64,000 nt of DNA from Brachybacterium sillae (GCF_025028335.1 NZ_JAFEUW010000001.1:2170001-2234000); one strand, 5' to 3'; numbered from the stretch's first letter, positions 9,318 to 18,043 are shown. The notes: generated from the letters alone by a model not told the origin. Program-made: numbers and translations.

Positions 9318-9354
9318 CACGAAGGCGGCGCCGCGATGCGGCGCCGCCTTCGTG
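9318..9354 (+). terminator. Perfect 17-bp hairpin with a start codon at its loop
   Basis: Arms 9318-9334 and 9338-9354 are exactly complementary around a 3-nt loop, GAT. It lies 26 nt after the khpA stop and looks like an intrinsic terminator without T-tract. However, the ATG of the lipoprotein gene occupies 9336-9338, at the loop/stem edge. It may therefore end khpA transcripts, mask lipoprotein translation, or do both. Confidence 0.7.
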
Positions 9355-10259
9355 CTGTGCGCACCCCGCGAATCCTCACCACGACGGCGGCCCTGATGCT
9401 GCTGTTGGGCGCCTGCACCACCCCCGGAACACAGGGCCCCGGAGCGCAGGACCCCGCAGCGGCGCCGACCGACCCCGCGAGGTCCGAGACGTCCGCGGCA
9501 CCGTCGGGCTCCGCGGCGCCCTCCGCGGCCGTCGACCCCGCCACCCGCGAGGCGTGTGCCGAGCTGTGGGGCGACCCTGACTACCGGGCACCGCTGACCC
9601 GGGACATCCTCGACCGCGCCGCCACCGCGCGGGAGAACGGTCCTGACGACCCCATGTTCTACGCGATGACCGGGGACGACATCGAGGCGGCCGTCGCCTC
9701 CGCCCCTCCCGCCCTGCAGCAGGCGGCTGCGCCGCTGGCCACCTGGATGCGGGAGCAGCCCCAGCGCGGCGCGGCCGCCGACATGGACGCCTTCGACGCC
9801 GCCTACGCGCAGCTCGCCGACGCCTGCGCCCCCGCCTCACCGGCCGCCCAGTGGGCCGCCGCCCCGGGGGCCGACGCCACCAAGCCCGCCACGCTCGTGT
9901 GTGCGGACGTGTTCGACACCCCCCTCACCCGCACGGACCTGCGCAGCGCGAACGTGCTGACCTCCGAGCTGTTCCAGCTCGTCGGCCGCAGCCCCCGGAC
10001 GGTGCCGGACGGCCGGGAGGACCAGCTGCGCGTGGTCGACACCGTGCTCACGGAGGAGATCCGGGCGGTCGACGACGACGCCGTGCGGAAGGCGCTGCTG
10101 GACATCCGCACCCCGGTGGCGGACGCCCTCGGCGGTGACCTCGACTCTCCGGGTATCGCGGCCCCCCTGGAGGATCTGACTGCGGCGTGCACCGCCGCCG
10201 GGTACGCCACGGGCTCCGGGCAGGAGCCTTCCGGCGGCGACGAAGGAGGACTGGTGTGA
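9336..10259 (+). CDS. Predicted lipoprotein of unknown function
   Basis: A 307-residue protein with a classic lipoprotein signal: basic MRRRLRAVR, a hydrophobic stretch and the lipobox LLGAC with Cys at residue 27. An Ala/Pro/Ser/Thr linker follows, then a predicted globular part (from about residue 65) with four further cysteines. No family recognised. The TGA overlaps the rimM GTG, which supports a real coupled gene. An upstream GTG at 9300 would add 12 residues before the signal and is less likely. It is an accessory, membrane-anchored gene inside a ribosome-maturation operon; the start codon lies in a hairpin. Confidence 0.75.
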   Translation: MRRRLRAVRTPRILTTTAALMLLLGACTTPGTQGPGAQDPAAAPTDPARSETSAAPSGSAAPSAAVDPATREACAELWGDPDYRAPLTRDILDRAATARENGPDDPMFYAMTGDDIEAAVASAPPALQQAAAPLATWMREQPQRGAAADMDAFDAAYAQLADACAPASPAAQWAAAPGADATKPATLVCADVFDTPLTRTDLRSANVLTSELFQLVGRSPRTVPDGREDQLRVVDTVLTEEIRAVDDDAVRKALLDIRTPVADALGGDLDSPGIAAPLEDLTAACTAAGYATGSGQEPSGGDEGGLV

Positions 10260-10831
10260 GCACTGTGGAGGTCGCCGTCGCGACCATCGGCAAGGCGCAC
10301 GGGCTGCGCGGCGAGGTCGCCCTGTTGCTGCGCACCGACCGCCCCGAGGAACGGCTCGCCGACGGCACCGCCTTCGCGCTGGACGTGCCCGGGGCGCCGC
10401 GCACCCTCACGGTGGCCGGCACCCGCGTGCAGCAGGGCCGCTGGTATGCCAAATTCGTGGAGGTCACCGACCGCACGGCCGCCGAGCAGCTGCGCGGGGC
10501 CGAGCTGACCCTCGAGGTCGACCCGGAGGCGGAGGCCGAGGAGGACCCCGACGCCTGGTACGCCTTCGAGCTGCAGGGCCTGACGGTGCGGCATGTCGCC
10601 GATGATCGCGTGCTCGGGGAGGTCATCGACCTGGAGCACTACCCCGCCCAGGACCTGCTGATCGTGCGAGGGGCCGATGGTCGCCGCGTGATGCTGCCGT
10701 TCGTGGAGGAACTGGTGCCCGAGGTCGATCTGGAGCAGGGGGTGGTGCGGGCCGACCCGCCCGGCGGCCTCTTCGACGATGACGTCGTCTCCGAGCGCGA
10801 CCCCGAGATCGACCCCGGTCACGAGGGCTGA
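10256..10831 (+). CDS. rimM: 16S rRNA processing protein RimM
   Basis: A 191-residue factor that helps mature the 30S head domain and binds S19. It starts at a GTG overlapping the lipoprotein stop (GTGA) behind [31 protein letters not shown] is the RimM N-terminal beta-barrel; the PRC-barrel part contains [31 protein letters not shown] and the typical [19 protein letters not shown]. trmD follows after 4 nt. Confidence 0.95.
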   Translation: MSTVEVAVATIGKAHGLRGEVALLLRTDRPEERLADGTAFALDVPGAPRTLTVAGTRVQQGRWYAKFVEVTDRTAAEQLRGAELTLEVDPEAEAEEDPDAWYAFELQGLTVRHVADDRVLGEVIDLEHYPAQDLLIVRGADGRRVMLPFVEELVPEVDLEQGVVRADPPGGLFDDDVVSERDPEIDPGHEG

Positions 10832-10835
10832 GCCG

Positions 10836-11588
10836 GTGCGGATCGACGTCCTCACCGTCTTCCCGGAGTACCTGCAGCCGCTGGACCTGTCCCTCATCGG
10901 CAAGGCCCGCCGCCGGGGAGTCCTCGACCTCCACGTCCACGACCTGCGGGACTGGACCCATGATCGCCACCGCACCGTCGATGACACGCCGCTGGGCGGG
11001 GGAGCGGGCATGGTGATGAAACCTGAACCGTGGGCGGAGGCCTTCGCCGCCGTCGTCGCCACCGGCCGGGAGGAGCTCGGCGCCGGCGCGCGCCCGCTGA
11101 TCGTGTTCCCGAACCCCGCAGGGACGCCGTTCGCGCAGGCCACCGCGCAGGAGTGGTCCGCTCGACCGTGGATCGTGTTCGCCTGCGGTCGTTACGAGGG
11201 CATCGACGAGCGGGTGTACGACCACCTGGCCGACGCCGGTCATGAGGTCGCCCTCGCGAGCCTCGGTGACTATGTGCTCAACGGTGGCGAGGTCGCGGTC
11301 CTGGCGATGACCGAGGCCGTCGTGCGGCTGATCCCCGGGGTGGTCGGCAATGCCGAGTCCCTGGTGGAGGAGTCCCACTCCGACGGTCTGCTGGAGTACC
11401 CGCTGTACACCCGGCCGGCCAGCTGGACCGATCCGCTGGGCATCACCCGCGACGCCCCGGAGGTGCTGCTGTCCGGGAACCACGCCCGCATCGCGCAGTG
11501 GCGCAGGGAGCAGTCGGAGCAGCGCACCGCACAGCGCCGCCCCGATCTCGCAGCCCGCCGCGCCCAGGGGACCGACCCACAGCACTGA
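10836..11588 (+). CDS. trmD: tRNA (guanine-N1)-methyltransferase
   Basis: A 250-residue SPOUT-class enzyme that methylates G37 of tRNAs, preventing +1 frameshifts. The GTG start gives the canonical [15 protein letters not shown]. The deep trefoil-knot SAM site appears as [13 protein letters not shown] and [17 protein letters not shown], and the C-terminal [15 protein letters not shown] holds the catalytic region. It is coupled closely to rimM. It ends the cluster; rplS lies about 300 nt downstream behind its own probable promoter. Confidence 0.97.
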   Translation: MRIDVLTVFPEYLQPLDLSLIGKARRRGVLDLHVHDLRDWTHDRHRTVDDTPLGGGAGMVMKPEPWAEAFAAVVATGREELGAGARPLIVFPNPAGTPFAQATAQEWSARPWIVFACGRYEGIDERVYDHLADAGHEVALASLGDYVLNGGEVAVLAMTEAVVRLIPGVVGNAESLVEESHSDGLLEYPLYTRPASWTDPLGITRDAPEVLLSGNHARIAQWRREQSEQRTAQRRPDLAARRAQGTDPQH

Positions 11589-11890
11589 CGGGTCGCCGAC
11601 AGCCCGTTCCCGATCGTCGCCCGCCGACGAGATGTCCGGCACCCTGCGTGCACCCCACTTGGCACGCGAGCCGTGGCCGCGGCACAATGGTCCGCTGTGC
11701 ATGCCGCGCGCGGTCCTGCCCCAGGGGGACCGTGCAGCAGGCGGCCGGGCAGGTCCGTCGCGATGGGAGTCGCGGCCAGAGGCCCAGCACACCGGCACGG
11801 GGTTCCGCCCCGCCGGATCATGGTTCCCGGATGCTCCGGCATCCCCGCGAACACACCGTCCGACCTGGGGCGGGAGGTGGAGGACACACC
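11589..11890 (+). other. trmD-rplS intergenic region
   Basis: About 300 nt without a convincing gene. It holds a probable promoter near 11659-11688 and then a ~190-nt GC-rich leader with several short inverted repeats (for example around 11831-11850). I could not match it to a known ribosomal-protein leader motif. Confidence 0.5.
11659..11688 (+). promoter_or_regulatory. Candidate promoter of rplS
   Basis: TTGGCA (11659-11664) and CACAAT (11683-11688) are separated by 18 nt, one of the few places in the window with both a -35-like and a -10-like element. It would give a leader of about 195 nt. Confidence 0.45.
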
Positions 11891-12241
11891 ATGCAGAAGC
11901 TCGACGAGCTCGACAAGGCGTCCCTGCGCGACGACATCCCGTCGTTCCGCCCGGGCGACAACGTCAAGGTCCACGTGAAGGTCATCGAGGGCAACCGCTC
12001 CCGCGTGCAGGTCTTCCAGGGGTACGTCATCGCCCGCCAGGGTGACGGTGTGCGCGAGACCTTCCGCGTCCGCAAGGTCTCCTTCGGTGTCGGCGTGGAG
12101 CGCGTGTTCCCCGTGCACGCCCCGACCATCGAGAAGATCGAGGTTGTCAGCCGCGGCGACGTCCGCCGCGCGAAGCTGTACTACCTGCGCGGCCTCACCG
12201 GCAAGAAGGCCCGCATCAAGGAGAAGCGCGATCACTCCTGA
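11891..12241 (+). CDS. rplS: 50S ribosomal protein L19
   Basis: A 116-residue large-subunit protein at the 30S-50S interface. [40 protein letters not shown] and the closing [16 protein letters not shown] are diagnostic. The start is preceded by a long GGGAGGTGGAGG purine run. lepB follows after 6 nt. Confidence 0.98.
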   Translation: MQKLDELDKASLRDDIPSFRPGDNVKVHVKVIEGNRSRVQVFQGYVIARQGDGVRETFRVRKVSFGVGVERVFPVHAPTIEKIEVVSRGDVRRAKLYYLRGLTGKKARIKEKRDHS

Positions 12242-12247
12242 GCGCGC

Positions 12248-12838
12248 ATGACCGCACGCACCGCACGACGGCGGCCGTCCCTGCTGGGGGCGGTCGCCGT
12301 CGTCGCGGTGGTGGCTCTGCTGGCGGCGTGGGGGATCCGCGAGCTCGTGGCACAGCCGTTCACCGTCCCCAGCGGCTCCATGTCACCGCTGCTGCAGCGG
12401 GGCGACGTCATCCTCGCCGACCGGACCGCACGGGGGCGGGCCCGGCCCGGCGATGTCGTGGTCGTCGACGGCCGCGGGTACCTGGCCGACGCCGATTCCG
12501 GCGGCCACTACTGGGTCAAGCGGGTGATCGGGGTGGGTGGTCAGCGCATCACCTGCTGCACCGCGGATGGTCGCCTGATGGTCGACGGTCGCCCGCTGAC
12601 GGAGCCGTACGTGCCCGGCGGCCAGCGCGCCAGTGACATCGACTTCGATGTCGAGGTGCCGCAGGGCCGCGTGTTCCTGCTCGGCGACGACCGCGCGAAC
12701 TCGACCGACTCCCGGCACCGGCTGGGGGCACCCGGCGGCGGCATGGTGCCCGAGGAACGGGTGGTCGGAACCGTGACGCGGATCGTGTGGCCGCCCGCGC
12801 GTGCGCGGTCCCTGCCGCCGATAGACTCGAGCCGATGA
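12248..12838 (+). CDS. lepB: Signal peptidase I (first of two)
   Basis: A 196-residue membrane serine protease that removes signal peptides from exported proteins. One N-terminal membrane anchor (about 11-30) is followed by the catalytic serine motif VPSGSMSP (Ser44), the general-base lysine in YWVKRVIG (Lys91), and the closing box LGDDRANSTDSR. It carries two adjacent cysteines (TCCTADG). It lies in the rplS transcription unit, and its last codons contain the -10 and overlap the ATG of the second lepB. Confidence 0.93.
   Translation: MTARTARRRPSLLGAVAVVAVVALLAAWGIRELVAQPFTVPSGSMSPLLQRGDVILADRTARGRARPGDVVVVDGRGYLADADSGGHYWVKRVIGVGGQRITCCTADGRLMVDGRPLTEPYVPGGQRASDIDFDVEVPQGRVFLLGDDRANSTDSRHRLGAPGGGMVPEERVVGTVTRIVWPPARARSLPPIDSSR
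12822..12827 (+). promoter_or_regulatory. -10 hexamer of the second lepB, inside the first
   Basis: TAGACT, identical to the ftsY and ffh hexamers, ends 7 nt before the ATG at 12835. It lies inside the coding end of the upstream lepB, and would give the second peptidase a leaderless transcript of its own. Confidence 0.5.
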
Positions 12839-13647
12839 ACGAGACCTCCCCCGACACCGTCCCGGAGTCGGTCTCTCAGCCCGCCCCGGATGCGACTCCG
12901 GACTCGACCGCGGAGTCGGCACCGAACGCGACCCCGGGGTCGACCGGCGCGTCGACGGCGAGCGGCCGCCGCGCCGACCGTTCCGCTCGGCGGGGCAGCG
13001 TGCTGGAGTACCTGTTGACTATGGTCGTGGCGCTGCTGATCGCGGTGCTGGTGAAGACCTTCCTGGTGCAGCCGTTCTACATCCCCTCCGCCTCGATGCA
13101 TCCGACGCTGCTGGAGAACGACAAGATCCTCGTCTCCAAGCTCAGCCCGGGGGTGTTCGACCTGGAGCGCGGCGATGTCGTCGTGTTCGAGGACCCGGGG
13201 GACTGGGTGGGCGCCCCCATGCCGCCGGATTCGACCCGCTACCGGGCGCAGAAGGTCCTCAGTTTCGTCGGCCTGGTGCCGGACCCCTCCCAGTCCTTCC
13301 TGGTGAAGCGACTGGCCGGCCTTCCCGGTGACCGGGTGACCTGCACGGAGACCGGGGGCGACGTGAGCGTCAACGGCACGCCCGTCACCGAGCCGTACAT
13401 CGCGCCGGGCACCGGCGCCTGCCAGACCACCTTCGATGTCACCGTCCCGCAGGACTCCGTGTGGGTGCTCGGCGACAACCGTTTCCAGTCGGGAGACTCC
13501 GCCTGGCATCAGGCGCAGAACGGCAACGGCTTCGTCCCGCTGGAGGACGTCACGGGGCGGGCCGTCGTCGTCTTCTGGCCGCTGACGCGGTGGGAGACCC
13601 TCGGCGAGGGCCGGGACGCCTTTGCGGACGTCCCCGCCGCCCAGTGA
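12835..13647 (+). CDS. lepB: Signal peptidase I (second of two)
   Basis: A 270-residue paralogue. It has a disordered Pro/Ser/Thr/Asp-rich cytoplasmic tail (1-50), a membrane helix (about 58-78), the serine box IPSASMHPTL (Ser87), the lysine box FLVKRLAGLPGD (Lys158) and LGDNRFQSGDSAWH. It overlaps the first lepB by ATGA and rnhB by GTGA. The larger middle region suggests a substrate range different from the shorter paralogue; that is inference. Confidence 0.93.
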   Translation: MNETSPDTVPESVSQPAPDATPDSTAESAPNATPGSTGASTASGRRADRSARRGSVLEYLLTMVVALLIAVLVKTFLVQPFYIPSASMHPTLLENDKILVSKLSPGVFDLERGDVVVFEDPGDWVGAPMPPDSTRYRAQKVLSFVGLVPDPSQSFLVKRLAGLPGDRVTCTETGGDVSVNGTPVTEPYIAPGTGACQTTFDVTVPQDSVWVLGDNRFQSGDSAWHQAQNGNGFVPLEDVTGRAVVVFWPLTRWETLGEGRDAFADVPAAQ

Positions 13648-14327
13648 CCACCCGCTCCCGCCCCGCCCCCACCCTGCAGGTGGAGACGGGCCTCGCCCGG
13701 CAGCTGCGCCCTCACGGTGAGGCCATCATCGTGGGCCTCGACGAGGTGGGCCGCGGCGCCCTCGCCGGACCGGTCGTCATCGGCGCCTGCGCGATCCGGA
13801 TGGTCGACGCGGAACCGATGACGGTGCTGCCGCCGGAGGTGCGTGACTCCAAACTGCTCACGCCCCGCCGCCGGGAGGCGCTCGCACCGCGGATCCGCCA
13901 GGCCGCGCCCACCGCCAGCGGATGGGCCAGCGCCGCGGAGATCGACGAGCTGGGGATCCTCCCGGCTCTCGCCCGCGCCGCCCGCCGTGCCCTCACGGCA
14001 CTGGAGCTGCCCGTCCATGCGATCCTCCTCGACGGCTCCGTGGACGTCCTCGCCCGCGACGGCCTGGGTGCGCAGGCCTCGGTGACCGTCCGCGTCGGGG
14101 CCGACCGTGACTGCGCCAGCGTCGCCGCCGCCAGTGTGGTGGCGAAGGTGGAACGTGACGCCCACATGCAGCGCCTGGACGCCGACGCCCCGCAGTACGG
14201 ATGGGCGGGCAACAAGGGGTACGGATCCGCGGCGCACCGGCAGGCCCTGCGGGAGTACGGCGCCCACCCGGAGCACCGGCGCAGCTGGAACCTGGGCCTG
14301 GACGCACCCACTCTGCCGCTGGCGTAG
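13644..14327 (+). CDS. rnhB: Ribonuclease HII
   Basis: A 227-residue enzyme that cuts RNA in RNA-DNA hybrids and at single embedded ribonucleotides. The GTG start overlaps the lepB stop. VGLDEVGRGALAGPV carries the first acidic pair (Asp33-Glu34); ILLDGSVDVLA, SVVAKVERDAHM and NKGYGSAAHRQAL are the other signatures. The C-terminus HPEHRRSWNLGLD is typical. Its TAG stop is shared with the probable -10 of the DUF2469 gene. Confidence 0.96.
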   Translation: MTTRSRPAPTLQVETGLARQLRPHGEAIIVGLDEVGRGALAGPVVIGACAIRMVDAEPMTVLPPEVRDSKLLTPRRREALAPRIRQAAPTASGWASAAEIDELGILPALARAARRALTALELPVHAILLDGSVDVLARDGLGAQASVTVRVGADRDCASVAAASVVAKVERDAHMQRLDADAPQYGWAGNKGYGSAAHRQALREYGAHPEHRRSWNLGLDAPTLPLA

Positions 14328-14330
14328 TGT
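14325..14330 (+). promoter_or_regulatory. -10 hexamer of the DUF2469 gene overlapping the rnhB stop
   Basis: TAGTGT followed by GGGG; the first three bases are the rnhB stop. It is placed 46 nt before the next GTG start. Confidence 0.45.
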
Positions 14331-14376
14331 GGGGCGGCGTTCGGTCACACAGCGCACTCAGGACGCGGAGGTCGAT

Positions 14377-14679
14377 GTGAGCACCCAGGATCTCGAGAAC
14401 TACGAGTCCGACATGGAGCTGCAGCTCTACCGCGAGTACCGCGACGTGGTCGGGTTGTTCACGTATGTGGTGGAGACCGAGCGGCGGTTCTACCTCGCCA
14501 ATCAGGTGGACCTGCAGGTGCGCACCGCCGGCGGTGAGGTGTTCTACGAACTGACCCTGGCCGATGCGTGGGTGTGGGACGTCTACCGCTCCAACCGTTT
14601 CGTGCGTTCGGTGAGGGTGGTGACGTTCAAGGACGTGAACGTCGAGGAGCTCGCGAAACCGGACCTGCCGCTGCCCTGA
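14377..14679 (+). CDS. DUF2469 family protein
   Basis: A 100-residue, acidic cytoplasmic protein highly conserved in actinobacteria directly after rnhB. DLENYESDMELQLYREYRDVVGLFTYVVETERRFYLANQVDL is the hallmark. The GTG at 14377 follows GGAGG with suitable spacing and matches family starts. Function unknown; the constant linkage with rnhB and yraN hints at a nucleic-acid role. Confidence 0.95.
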   Translation: MSTQDLENYESDMELQLYREYRDVVGLFTYVVETERRFYLANQVDLQVRTAGGEVFYELTLADAWVWDVYRSNRFVRSVRVVTFKDVNVEELAKPDLPLP

Positions 14680-14765
14680 CGGGCGGCGCCCGTCCACGTT
14701 TCCTCCACCGGGGCCGGTCGTCCAGAATCCGCGGCCGCCCGTGGTCGCGCGCGGGGGCCGTCCCG

Positions 14766-14771
14766 CACGGT
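14766..14771 (+). promoter_or_regulatory. Possible -10 of yraN, leaderless spacing
   Basis: CACGGT ends 6 nt before the ATG at 14778. It is a weak hexamer by sequence; the case rests on the spacing shared with other genes. Confidence 0.3.
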
Positions 14772-14777
14772 GGGGCG

Positions 14778-15188
14778 ATGCACACCACGACGCCGCCCCG
14801 ACCGCTCCTGGATCGTCTCGACCACATCGCCTCCCTCAGTGCCCGTGAGCTCGGAGAGCTCGGTGAGGACTGGGCCGCCGCCCGCCTCGAGCAACAGGGC
14901 TGGACGCTGCTCGAACGCAACGTCCGCCTGGACCGCGGGGAGATCGACCTCATCGCCCTCGACGGCACCAGCCTGGTGTTCGTCGAGGTCAAGACCCGCC
15001 GTACCCTCGTCACCGGCGCCCCGCAGGCCTCCGTCACCGCCACCAAGGTGCGGCGGCTGCGTGCACTCATCGGCCGCTACCTCACCACCCGCTCCGTCCC
15101 CCACACCGACGTCCGGCTCGACGTGATCGCGGTGCTCGCCCCTCCCGGGCGTCCCCTGGAGATGGAGCACCTGAAGGGGGTGTGGTGA
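14778..15188 (+). CDS. yraN: YraN family (UPF0102) endonuclease-fold protein
   Basis: A 136-residue member of the PD-(D/E)XK nuclease-like superfamily. LGEDWAAARLEQQGWTLLERNVRLDRGEIDLIALDG and LVFVEVKTR supply the conserved Glu, Asp and Glu-x-Lys core. The family is usually found next to rnhB and comM/dprA and is suspected to act in DNA repair or recombination; no activity is established. The ATG at 14778 has no clear Shine-Dalgarno. comM begins 1 nt after the stop. Confidence 0.93.
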   Translation: MHTTTPPRPLLDRLDHIASLSARELGELGEDWAAARLEQQGWTLLERNVRLDRGEIDLIALDGTSLVFVEVKTRRTLVTGAPQASVTATKVRRLRALIGRYLTTRSVPHTDVRLDVIAVLAPPGRPLEMEHLKGVW

Positions 15189-15189
15189 C

Positions 15190-16752
15190 ATGTCACTCGG
15201 ACGCACCCTCGCCGTCGCCCTGCAGGGGCTCGACGGCACCGTCGTGGAGGTCGAGGCGCACGTCGCCACCGGCCTGCCCGCCTTCACCGTGGTGGGGCTG
15301 CCGGATTCCTCGATGCTGCAGGCCCGGGACCGGGTCCGTGCCGCCGCCGCCCACATCGGTCACTCCCTGCCGTCACGGCGGATCACCGTGAACCTGGTGC
15401 CCGCATGGCTGCCCAAACACGGCAGCGGATTCGACCTGGCCGTCGCGGTGGCGGTGCTCACCGCACAGGGCGTGATCCCCCCGGATTCACCCCGGCAGAC
15501 CCTGCACCTGGGTGAGCTCGGACTCGACGCCCGGCTGCGGCCCGTGCCCGGGGTGCTGCCGGCGCTGGTCGCCGCCCGCGACCGAGGCGTCACACGGGCG
15601 GTTGTCCCCGCGGACTGCTTCGATGAGGCCCGCCTGGTGGAAGGCATGAATGTTCTCGCGGCGGAGGACCTCGCGGCGGTGGCGCGCGTTCATGGGGCCC
15701 CGGTGAGGATGCGCGGGCGTGCCGGGCTGCCCGTGCGCGGCGGCACCCACGGTGCATCCCTCCGAGGCGTGGACACCCCCGCCCTCGGTGCGGTGAGCCC
15801 CGATTTCGCCGACGTCATCGGGCAGGCGCAGGCCCGGGCCGCCGCGGAGGTCGCCGCGGCCGGAGGGCACCACCTGCTGCTGGTCGGCCCTCCCGGCGCC
15901 GGGAAGACGATGATCGCGACCCGGCTGCCGTCGATCCTGCCGGACCTCAGCATGGAGGAGTCCCTGGTGGTCAGCTCCCTGCATTCCCTCGCCGGCAGAT
16001 TCCGCGCGGCGGACGGTCTCATCCGTCGGCCCCCGTTCGAAGCACCCCACCACACCGCTACCACCGCCGCGGTGGTCGGCGGCGGCTCTGGCACCGCCGC
16101 CCCGGGGGCGATCTCCCGCGCCCACGGCGGGGTGCTGTTCCTCGACGAGGCGCCCGAGTTCCCCTCCGGAGTGCTGGAGGCGCTGCGTGAACCCCTCGAA
16201 CGCGGGGACATCACCCTGCACCGCTCCCGTGCCGTGGTGCGTTACCCGGCACGGTTCCAACTGGTCATGGCGGCGAACCCCTGCCCCTGCGGGCACGGCG
16301 GCGGCCGAGGGGAACGCTGCACTTGCACCTCCCTGCAGCGCCGCCGCTATGCGGCCCGTCTGTCGGGCCCGGTGTTGGACCGCATCGACCTGCGCATCGA
16401 CGTGCCCCCGGCCGACACCCGGCGGGTGATGACCGGGGGAGGGGAGGAGAGCAGCGCCGTGATCGCCGCACGGGTCGCCGCCGCCCGACGCCGACAGGAG
16501 GACCGATTCGCGGACCTCCCCTTCCGACGCAACTGTGAGATCCCCGGACCCCTGCTGCGCCGCGACTTCCGTGCCGCCCCGGCTGAGCAGCGTCTGCTGC
16601 AGCACGCCGTGGAGGCCGGCAGGCTGAGCCTGCGCGGTCACGACCGGGTGATGCGGGTGGCCTGGACACTGGCGGATCTGGCCGGTGCGGATCGGCCCGG
16701 CGCCGACCACGTCGGGCAGGCGCTGCAGCTGCGGGGGAGTGATCGCCGATGA
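15190..16752 (+). CDS. comM: YifB/ComM family magnesium chelatase-like AAA ATPase
   Basis: A 520-residue protein with an N-terminal Lon-protease-like ChlI fold (GRTLAVALQGLDGTVVEVEAHV...GLPAFTVVGLPD), a central AAA+ domain with Walker A GPPGAGKT (233-240), a Walker B region FLDEAPEFP, and a C-terminal Mg-chelatase domain. The cysteine cluster CPCGHGGGRGERCTC lies between. In naturally competent bacteria ComM is a hexameric branch-migration helicase for integrating foreign DNA. It is followed with ATGA overlap by dprA, so the pair is probably translated together. Confidence 0.95.
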   Translation: MSLGRTLAVALQGLDGTVVEVEAHVATGLPAFTVVGLPDSSMLQARDRVRAAAAHIGHSLPSRRITVNLVPAWLPKHGSGFDLAVAVAVLTAQGVIPPDSPRQTLHLGELGLDARLRPVPGVLPALVAARDRGVTRAVVPADCFDEARLVEGMNVLAAEDLAAVARVHGAPVRMRGRAGLPVRGGTHGASLRGVDTPALGAVSPDFADVIGQAQARAAAEVAAAGGHHLLLVGPPGAGKTMIATRLPSILPDLSMEESLVVSSLHSLAGRFRAADGLIRRPPFEAPHHTATTAAVVGGGSGTAAPGAISRAHGGVLFLDEAPEFPSGVLEALREPLERGDITLHRSRAVVRYPARFQLVMAANPCPCGHGGGRGERCTCTSLQRRRYAARLSGPVLDRIDLRIDVPPADTRRVMTGGGEESSAVIAARVAAARRRQEDRFADLPFRRNCEIPGPLLRRDFRAAPAEQRLLQHAVEAGRLSLRGHDRVMRVAWTLADLAGADRPGADHVGQALQLRGSDRR

Positions 16753-17975
16753 GCGCCCTGCCCACCCCCGGTCATCAGCCCGGTCTGCGCGCCGCCCTCG
16801 CCGAGGACGAGGAACGCCTCGCCCGCGCCGTGTGGTCGATGCTCGCCGAACCGGGCGATGACATCGCCCATGCTGCCGTCGACGAGCTCGGGGCCCGTGC
16901 CGCCCTCGACCGGGTCCACCGTGGCACCGGTGCGCAGCTGCTCGCTGAGCTGCCGGAGATCCCCTCAGACGGTCTCGACCCGCGCGGCAGCGCCAGCCCC
17001 GACCCGCGGCAGCGCGCCGACGCTGCCCTGCGCCGCTGGCGGGCGCGCCTGGCGGATCTCGACCTTGACCGGGCGCTGGGCCGGGTCACCGAGGCCGAGG
17101 TGCGGTTGATCGTCCCCCACGACCCGGAATGGCCCACGGCCCTCGGGGACCTCGGACCACACACACCGTTCTGCCTGTGGGCCATCGGGCCCGGCAACGC
17201 GGCCGAACTGAACGCCACCGACCGGTCCCTCGCGGTCGTCGGGTCCCGCGCCTCCACCCCGTACGGGGAGGATGCGGCCCACGAACTCGCCGCCGGTCTC
17301 GCGCAGCGCGGGATCACGGTGGTCTCCGGAGGCGCCTACGGGATCGACGCGGCGGCGCACCGCGGCGCCCTGCAGGCAGGGGGCTCCACCGTGGCGCTGC
17401 TCGCCGGGGGCCTCGACGCGCTCTATCCGCCGGGCAATGCACAGCTGCTGCGGCGCATCGGCGATGAGCATCTGCTGCTGGCGGAGAGCCCACCCGGCAT
17501 GGCCCCCACCCGGTGGCGGTTCCTCGCCCGGAACCGGTTGATCGCGGCGCTGTCCGGGGCGACGGTGGTGGTGGAGGCGGCGTGGCGCTCCGGGGCGCTG
17601 TCCACTGCCCGGCGCGCCCTGGAGATCGGACGGGAGGTGGGTGCGGTGCCCGGCCCCATCACCGCCCCGTCGTCCGCCGGATGCCACCAGCTGATGCGTG
17701 ACGCCGCGGTCCTGCCGATCACCTGTGCGGAGGAGGCGCGCGCCCTGCTGCCGGGGCAGGCGCCACCGGAGGAGCAGCGGCGGCAGGATGAGCTGGATCT
17801 GTTGGGACCGGCGGCGCGCCGCGTGCTCGATGCCCTGCCCCCGCGGGGCTGGGCCACCGTCGCAGCGCTCGCCCTGGAGACGGGGTTGCCGCCTGCCGAG
17901 GTCACCACGCAGCTGGCCCATCTGCAGCTGTTCGGCCGCGTCGAGCTGCGGGAGGAGAGGGCCCGCCGCCGCTGA
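16749..17975 (+). CDS. dprA: DNA-processing protein DprA
   Basis: A 408-residue protein that loads RecA on incoming single-stranded DNA. The Rossmann-like core contains LAVVGSRASTPYGEDAAHELAAGLAQRGITVVSGGAYGID, AALAGGLDALYPPGN-like text, ESPPGMAPTRWRFLARNRLIAALS and EVGAVPGP. An N-terminal helical/SAM-like part (1-140) and a C-terminal winged-helix DML1-type domain (about 340-408) flank it. Overlaps comM by 4 nt. No other competence genes (comEA, comEC, comF) are visible here. Confidence 0.96.
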   Translation: MSALPTPGHQPGLRAALAEDEERLARAVWSMLAEPGDDIAHAAVDELGARAALDRVHRGTGAQLLAELPEIPSDGLDPRGSASPDPRQRADAALRRWRARLADLDLDRALGRVTEAEVRLIVPHDPEWPTALGDLGPHTPFCLWAIGPGNAAELNATDRSLAVVGSRASTPYGEDAAHELAAGLAQRGITVVSGGAYGIDAAAHRGALQAGGSTVALLAGGLDALYPPGNAQLLRRIGDEHLLLAESPPGMAPTRWRFLARNRLIAALSGATVVVEAAWRSGALSTARRALEIGREVGAVPGPITAPSSAGCHQLMRDAAVLPITCAEEARALLPGQAPPEEQRRQDELDLLGPAARRVLDALPPRGWATVAALALETGLPPAEVTTQLAHLQLFGRVELREERARRR

Positions 17976-18030
17976 GACGCCCCGCCCCCGGTGTCGTGGC
18001 GTCGCCCCGGCACTGCGGGCCCCGGTCTGC

Positions 18031-18036
18031 GACACT
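18031..18036 (+). promoter_or_regulatory. Possible -10 of xerC, leaderless spacing
   Basis: GACACT ends 7 nt before the ATG at 18044, in an intergenic stretch with no Shine-Dalgarno near the start. Confidence 0.35.
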
Positions 18037-18043
18037 GCTGGGC

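Noticed and set aside
15190..17975. comM-dprA as part of a complete competence island
   Set aside because: No comE, comF or pilus genes are present in the window, and comM-dprA next to yraN is ordinary core synteny.
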